Shown: positions 32,701 through 35,661 of the stretch, piece by piece
How positions within the stretch are numbered: position 1 is the first letter of the stretch
Layout: each line of letters begins with the position of its first letter
NCBI GenBank assembly: GCA_902464645.1
Contig: CABQKL010000007.1
Span: 1-35,661, forward strand
DNA length: 35,661 nt
Source: an uncultured Collinsella sp.
GTDB taxonomy: Bacteria > Actinomycetota > Coriobacteriia > Coriobacteriales > Coriobacteriaceae
Direction of reading: 5' to 3'
Program-made: the position numbers and the translations under genes
Notes under the pieces: generated by a model
Database searches by the model: none
What the model was told of the DNA's origin: nothing
Seen by the model: only the letters and a program-made list of their open reading frames with translations

Positions 32701-34323
32701 CATAAAGGTGCCGCCCTGGACGATCACCTGGCTGCCGATCTCCTTGGGGTCGCGCAGCTTAATGACCTTGAACAGGGCGTTCTTGATGACGGAATAAGAC
32801 AGGCCGGCCGCGATGTCGCCCACCGTGGCGCCTTCCTTTTGCGCCTGCTTGACGCGCGAGTTCATAAAGACCGTGCAGCGGCTGCCCAGGTCGACGGGGG
32901 CCTTGGCATGGATGGCGGCATCGGCGAACGCGCGCACGTCCATGTTCATAGACACGGCGAAACTCTCGATAAAGCTGCCGCAACCCGACGAGCAAGCCTC
33001 GTTGAGCATGATGTGTTCGATGACGCCGTCCTTGACGCGCAGGCACTTCATGTCCTGGCCGCCGATGTCCAGAATAAACTCGACGCCGGGCAGGAACGCC
33101 TTGGCGCCGCGCAGGTGCGCGACGGTCTCGATCTCGCCGGAATCGGCCTTGAGGGCCTCGATGAGCAGCGCCTCGCCGTAGCCCGTGGTGGTCACATGGC
33201 CGATGGTGCAGCCGGCGGGAATGTGGTTGTAGAAATCGGCCATGATGACCTTGGCCGTGCCCAGGATGTCGCCGTTGTTGTTGCCGTACCAGGTGTGCAG
33301 CAGCTGACCGTCCTCGCCCACGAGCGCGGCCTTCATGGTGGTGGAGCCGGCGTCGATGCCGATGAACACGCGGCCGGTGTAGCCTTCGAGCTTGCCCTTG
33401 GGAACGACTTCCTGGTCGTGGCGGGTCTTGAACTCGGCAAAGTCCTCGTCGGTGGCAAAGAGCGGATCCAGACGCTCGACCTCGGTACCCTGCGTGTCAC
33501 CCAGGCTGTCGATAGCCTCGATGAGCTGCGGGAACGTGCTGAGCTTATTGGACTCGTGCGCCATGGCGGCGCCGCTCGCCACAAACAGGTGGGCGTTTTG
33601 GGGCACGATACGGTGCTCCTCGTCCAGGTTGAGCGTGAGGTAGAAGCGGTGGCGCAGCTCGGAGAGGTACTGCAGCGGGCCGCCCAGGAAGGCGACGTTG
33701 CCGCGGATGGGACGGCCGCATGCCAGGCCCGAGATGGTCTGGGTCACGACAGCCTGGAAGATGGAAGCGGCCACATCCTCGGGGCGGGCGCCCTCGTTGA
33801 GCAGCGGCTGGACGTCGGTCTTGGCAAAAACGCCGCAGCGGCTGGCAATGGGATAGATGGTGGTGGCGTTGGCCGCGAGCTTGTTGAGGCCACTGGCATC
33901 GGTGTGCAGCAGGGTTGCCATCTGATCGATGAAGGCGCCCGTGCCGCCGGCGCAGGTGCCGTTCATGCGCTGCTCGATGCCGTTGTCGAAGTAGATGATC
34001 TTCGCGTCCTCGCCGCCGAGCTCGATGGCCACGTCGGTCTGCGGAGCCTCGCGCCGCAGCGCGTCCGCGACAGCCACGACCTCCTGCACAAATGGGATAC
34101 CGAGCGCCTTGGCGAGATTGATGGCGCCCGAGCCGGTGATCTTCGCCCGCAGGGCACAGTCCCCCACCCGCTCGCGCGCCTCGCGCAGAAGCGCCGAAAG
34201 CGCCTCCTGCGTGTGCGCGCAATGCCGCCGGTACTCGCCGAAGAGCAGCTTTCCCTCCTCGTCCAGAAGGACGAGCTTCACGGTGGTGGAGCCAATGTCG
34301 ATGCCTGCGCGATATGTATTCAT
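29785..34323 (-). CDS. Giant 2-hydroxyacyl-CoA dehydratase activase-related protein
   Basis: 1512 residues. Two BadF/BadG-type ATPase domains come first: residues 1-280 (DIGSTTVKLVLLDEEG; GGEDAKII; NGTCAGGTGAF) and about 315-585 (GIDAGSTTMKAALVGEDG; DIGGQDMKCL; NEACSSGCGSF). A CGRCSNNC cluster motif is near 604, a DUF2229 domain near 665-800 (SVCYPAKMSHGH, GNCYNCP), and an HgdB-like region from about 870 (GRPYHNDPE; NNDICYPS near 1107; QTGGGCRATNY near 1142). CVSCGS lies near the C-terminus. ATP-driven electron injection through Fe-S clusters is the family mechanism. The first ~100-130 codons use GCG for alanine and the rest GCC, so the 5' end may have a different origin. ATG follows AGAGG. 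Confidence 0.92.
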   Translation of the reverse strand: MNTYRAGIDIGSTTVKLVLLDEEGKLLFGEYRRHCAHTQEALSALLREARERVGDCALRAKITGSGAINLAKALGIPFVQEVVAVADALRREAPQTDVAIELGGEDAKIIYFDNGIEQRMNGTCAGGTGAFIDQMATLLHTDASGLNKLAANATTIYPIASRCGVFAKTDVQPLLNEGARPEDVAASIFQAVVTQTISGLACGRPIRGNVAFLGGPLQYLSELRHRFYLTLNLDEEHRIVPQNAHLFVASGAAMAHESNKLSTFPQLIEAIDSLGDTQGTEVERLDPLFATDEDFAEFKTRHDQEVVPKGKLEGYTGRVFIGIDAGSTTMKAALVGEDGQLLHTWYGNNNGDILGTAKVIMADFYNHIPAGCTIGHVTTTGYGEALLIEALKADSGEIETVAHLRGAKAFLPGVEFILDIGGQDMKCLRVKDGVIEHIMLNEACSSGCGSFIESFAVSMNMDVRAFADAAIHAKAPVDLGSRCTVFMNSRVKQAQKEGATVGDIAAGLSYSVIKNALFKVIKLRDPKEIGSQVIVQGGTFMSDATLRAFEQLTGVHAVRPDIAGCMGAYGAALLARDRAGADGTSTILSAEDIAHLTVTQKHVRCGRCSNNCQLTVNDFGGGRRFITGNRCEKGAGHKKQKTEAPNLFKKKNELLFNREILSPDEAPRGTVGIPRALNMYENYPFWHAFFTRLGFSVQLSDQSSKKTYQAGIESMPSESVCYPAKMSHGHVMNLIDRDVDFIWMPCVRWERKEDPTAGNCYNCPIVMSYPTALALNIDEIREQNIEFLYPFVPYHDKTELKRRLYQVLAVDRVADAQAGRGRVRGPKITRSEVDAAVNAAFEADARFHEDIQTMGEEALKWVEGHGGHGIVLAGRPYHNDPEINHALPELISSFGFAVFTEDSLAHLVKPERPIRVVDQWMYHSRLYAVARFVTMRNDLDLIQLNSFGCGLDALTTDQVQEILEASGKIYTVLKIDEVSNLGAARIRIRSLMAALKDQEAERLAEATAAGEAYEQGDAAPVAPSTDAPAFASRKYTFEAQRESASTAWPKVPFTEQMREEGYTILCPQMAPIHFDLVKEVFRGAGYNLELLPSTDHDAVEAGLRYVNNDICYPSILVTGQIMEAIESGRYDLSKTAVVISQTGGGCRATNYIALIRKALRESGHPEIPVISLSAVALGEDNPGFKITPALLKQAVYAVLFGDVMMQMLYRCRPYEATPGAANALYEEYMARARKLAPKFNRHNYTKLAREAIRAFDSMPLVGEGSKPRVGVVGEILVKFHPTANNHVVDVIEREGCEAVVPGLLDFFLYSMSNAELQKDELGSSATTRAGMQALIKLVDWMRTPVEEMLEKSRRFEAPERIGTMADKARTVLSVCNNMGEGWLLTAEMLDLIDHGAPNIICTQPFACLPNHVVGKAVIKELRRQHPESNIVAVDYDPGASEVNQLNRIKLMISVAKENMRAGKGFKLEKVAPLAMDEVTGQMRAHDGCVSCGSVDESAVASVAERLGRGIKK

Positions 34324-34385
34324 GAAAGGACCTCTTTCTGCCGGAAAATTGTCTGTGCGAATGCAACGTATGAATCGGTAATTTC

Positions 34386-34413
34386 AGTATAGTTTTCCCA
34401 AAAGCAAAGTGAA
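34386..34413 (-). promoter_or_regulatory. Promoter of the dehydratase activase gene
   Basis: Minus strand TTCACT, 16-bp spacer, TATACT, 63 bp upstream of the start codon, within an A/T-rich stretch (34380-34450) that contrasts with the GC-rich surroundings. Confidence 0.5.
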
Positions 34414-34448
34414 AGTTAAGAAATAAGAAGAGGAAGTTAAGAAACTGT

Positions 34449-34489
34449 AAAAAATGGCATTGCACGCCGCTCCTGCGGAATGCAATGCC
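34449..34489 (-). terminator. Terminator of the HAD phosphatase gene
   Basis: Minus strand GGCATTGCA and TGCAATGCC pair, with an inner CCGC/GCGG stem, followed by ATTTTTT. It begins about 31 bp past the stop. Confidence 0.9.
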
Positions 34490-34519
34490 GTTCTCGTTTT
34501 TTCTCTTTGCGCGTCTGCG

Positions 34520-35344
34520 TCAAAGCTCCAAAATGCGGCGGATCGCCTCGCCCACGCCGTTGTGGTCGTTGTCCTCTGTGATCAGATCGCACTGCGCTTT
34601 GATATCCGCCTGTGCGTTGCCCATCGCAACGGACAGGCCGGCGTCATGCAGCATCGCGCGGTCGTTATCGGAGTCTCCGATGCCGACGGTCTGCACCATC
34701 GGGATATGCAGATAGTCCGCAAGTGCCTTCAGACCGCTGCCCTTCGTGACGCCCTGCGCCGTCATCTCCAATGTAGTCTCCTCCGGCATCGCAAAGGACA
34801 AGGGAAGTATCCTGAGCTCCTCATAACACGCATGGCAATCCTCCGATGAGCGGAAGTAAATGTTCACCTTGCCGATGGATGTAAGATGCCGTGCCTCCTC
34901 AGCCATATCAGCGACCTTGCGCGTGATCCTCTCAAACATAGGCTGATAGATCCCCGCGTGAAAGTCCTTCATATGCGTTACATCGTCTGCGGCAACAATG
35001 GTCTCGTCGTCCGTGAGGATATGCGGCATCGCGTGATACCGTTTTGCAGTCTCCGCCAACGCAGCTGCCATTTCCGATTTGACCGGGCGGCGGTCAATGC
35101 AGTGCTTTTCCACGCGGTCATAGACAAGCGCGCCCGTGCTGCACACAGCGTAGCGCATCATCGGCACCATATCAAAATACAGCTTCAGCTCCGGCACGGC
35201 GCGGCCCGTGCAGTACACCACATGAATGCCGCGCTCGCTTGCCGCGCGGATATCGCGCACAGTGTCCGGGACAATGGTCTTGTCCGATGTCAGGAGCGTT
35301 CCGTCCATATCCAACGCAATGATGCGGTAATTCTTTCTCTCCAT
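34520..35344 (-). CDS. Cof-type HAD-IIB family phosphatase
   Basis: 274 residues. HAD motif I is DMDGT with nucleophile Asp12 and Asp14; motif II is a CTGR block near 50; a type IIB cap occupies about 85-185; motif III Lys lies before TKGSGLKALADYL; motif IV is GIGDSDND near 220. Cof-type enzymes dephosphorylate sugar phosphates or cofactors such as FMN, thiamine or pyridoxal phosphate; the substrate is not readable. ATG follows AAAGGG by six bases. Codon choice (GCG-rich alanine, CGG and AGA arginine) differs from most of the window. It is 61 bp downstream of engB across a hairpin. Confidence 0.95.
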   Translation of the reverse strand: MERKNYRIIALDMDGTLLTSDKTIVPDTVRDIRAASERGIHVVYCTGRAVPELKLYFDMVPMMRYAVCSTGALVYDRVEKHCIDRRPVKSEMAAALAETAKRYHAMPHILTDDETIVAADDVTHMKDFHAGIYQPMFERITRKVADMAEEARHLTSIGKVNIYFRSSEDCHACYEELRILPLSFAMPEETTLEMTAQGVTKGSGLKALADYLHIPMVQTVGIGDSDNDRAMLHDAGLSVAMGNAQADIKAQCDLITEDNDHNGVGEAIRRILEL

Positions 35345-35367
35345 GCATGACCCTTTCTTCAAATTCA

Positions 35368-35402
35368 GAAGGTCTCCCCTGCGCCTCCGCGGGAAGACCT
35401 TC
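35368..35402. terminator. Hairpin between engB and the HAD gene
   Basis: GAAGGTCTCCCC and GGGAAGACCTTC pair with one G-U around an 11-base loop. The following T-run is clear only on the plus strand; on the minus strand it is weak (TGAATTTG). It may partly end engB transcription or act as an attenuator. Confidence 0.45.
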
Positions 35403-35405
35403 CTT

Positions 35406-35661
35406 TTATCGTTTGAGATGCCCGGCAAGGGCGGTGATAAGCGCGTCCTTGCCCTCGCCCTTCTCGGCGGAAAACGGCACGAGCACATCGTCCGGCCCGA
35501 GGTCAAGCGTCTCGCGGATGAGCGCGAGGTTCGGCTCGATCTCGCTCCTTTTGAGCTTGTCGAGCTTGTTCGCCACGACCACCATCGGGCAGCCGCTTCC
35601 CCGGAACCACTCGCGCATCGTCACGTCGTCCGCCGTCGGCTTGTGGCGGGCGTCGACGATC
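35406..35661 (-). CDS. engB: Ribosome biogenesis GTPase EngB/YihA/YsxC, 3' part
   Basis: The last 84 residues of a Ras-like GTPase needed for 50S subunit assembly. The frame runs off the right edge. Visible are the IVDARHKPTADDVTMREW stretch typical of the region after G3, the G4 motif NKLDKL and the G5-like PFSAEKGEG; the C-terminus ends LAGHLKR. Neighbours beyond the edge are probably lon or clpX in firmicute-like genomes, which is knowledge of typical order and is not seen here. Confidence 0.93.
   Translation of the reverse strand, partial: IVDARHKPTADDVTMREWFRGSGCPMVVVANKLDKLKRSEIEPNLALIRETLDLGPDDVLVPFSAEKGEGKDALITALAGHLKR

Noticed and set aside
29869..34392. 1507-codon open frame on the plus strand over the dehydratase activase
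   Set aside because: It mirrors the activase gene almost end to end and has shadow-like composition (Leu, Asp, His, Val). No family motif is visible, whereas the minus strand has many.

Overview
The window looks like a chromosome segment of a gut actinobacterium of the Coriobacteriia, most likely Collinsella or a close relative. The reasons are about 60% GC coding DNA with GCC-rich alanine codons, a fused EcfA1-EcfA2 ATPase, the amaP/DUF2273/asp23 stress cluster, the OPT transporter, arylsulfate sulfotransferase and a giant 2-hydroxyacyl-CoA dehydratase activase. This placement is inferred from gene content and protein style and was not checked by a search. Almost all genes are on the minus strand; only the M20 amidohydrolase, the OPT transporter and the DUF389 protein are on the plus strand.

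Layout, left to right. Positions 1-260 are the control region of a gene leaving the left edge, with a pair of 14-bp palindromes that look like ARG boxes. Two tandem FMN-binding split-barrel paralogues follow (262-1173). Next is a riboflavin ECF uptake operon (1204-4495: ribU, fused ecfA1A2, ecfT) led by a clear FMN riboswitch (4510-4692). groES-groEL (5063-7090) is bracketed by two long nested palindromes. A gene-poor stretch (7091-8003) holds the second palindrome, an inverted-repeat-bounded element and a possible tiny gene. A YtcJ-like amidohydrolase and an M20D amidohydrolase are transcribed divergently (8004-11273). A group of small membrane and zinc-ribbon proteins (11380-13987) and a YitT protein (14138-15160) come next, then the envelope stress cluster asp23/DUF2273/amaP (15366-16847), yebC, a large DUF6020-type membrane protein, and a run coaX, dCMP deaminase, NifU-type scaffold and lgt (20322-23169). 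An OPT transporter, a DUF389 membrane protein, a Tat/lipoprotein-type arylsulfate sulfotransferase and a 3-hydroxyacyl-CoA dehydrogenase fill 23371-29370. The right end is the 1512-residue dehydratase activase, a Cof-type HAD phosphatase and the 3' part of engB.

The most unusual signals are in non-coding DNA and at the right end. Three long inverted repeats lie in intergenic regions (4894-5036, 7228-7438, 29539-29668). Several short hairpins share a GGGAC/GTCCC core and resemble REP-type repeats (15326, 20196, 20278, 28358). A CCCAAATTGACT motif recurs in three intergenic regions. The DUF389 protein carries a textbook EF-hand loop in its linker. In the giant activase, alanine codon choice changes abruptly from GCG to GCC about 100-130 codons in, and the neighbouring HAD/engB pair has the same GCG-rich style, so the last ~1.6 kb may come from another genome by recombination or by an assembly join.
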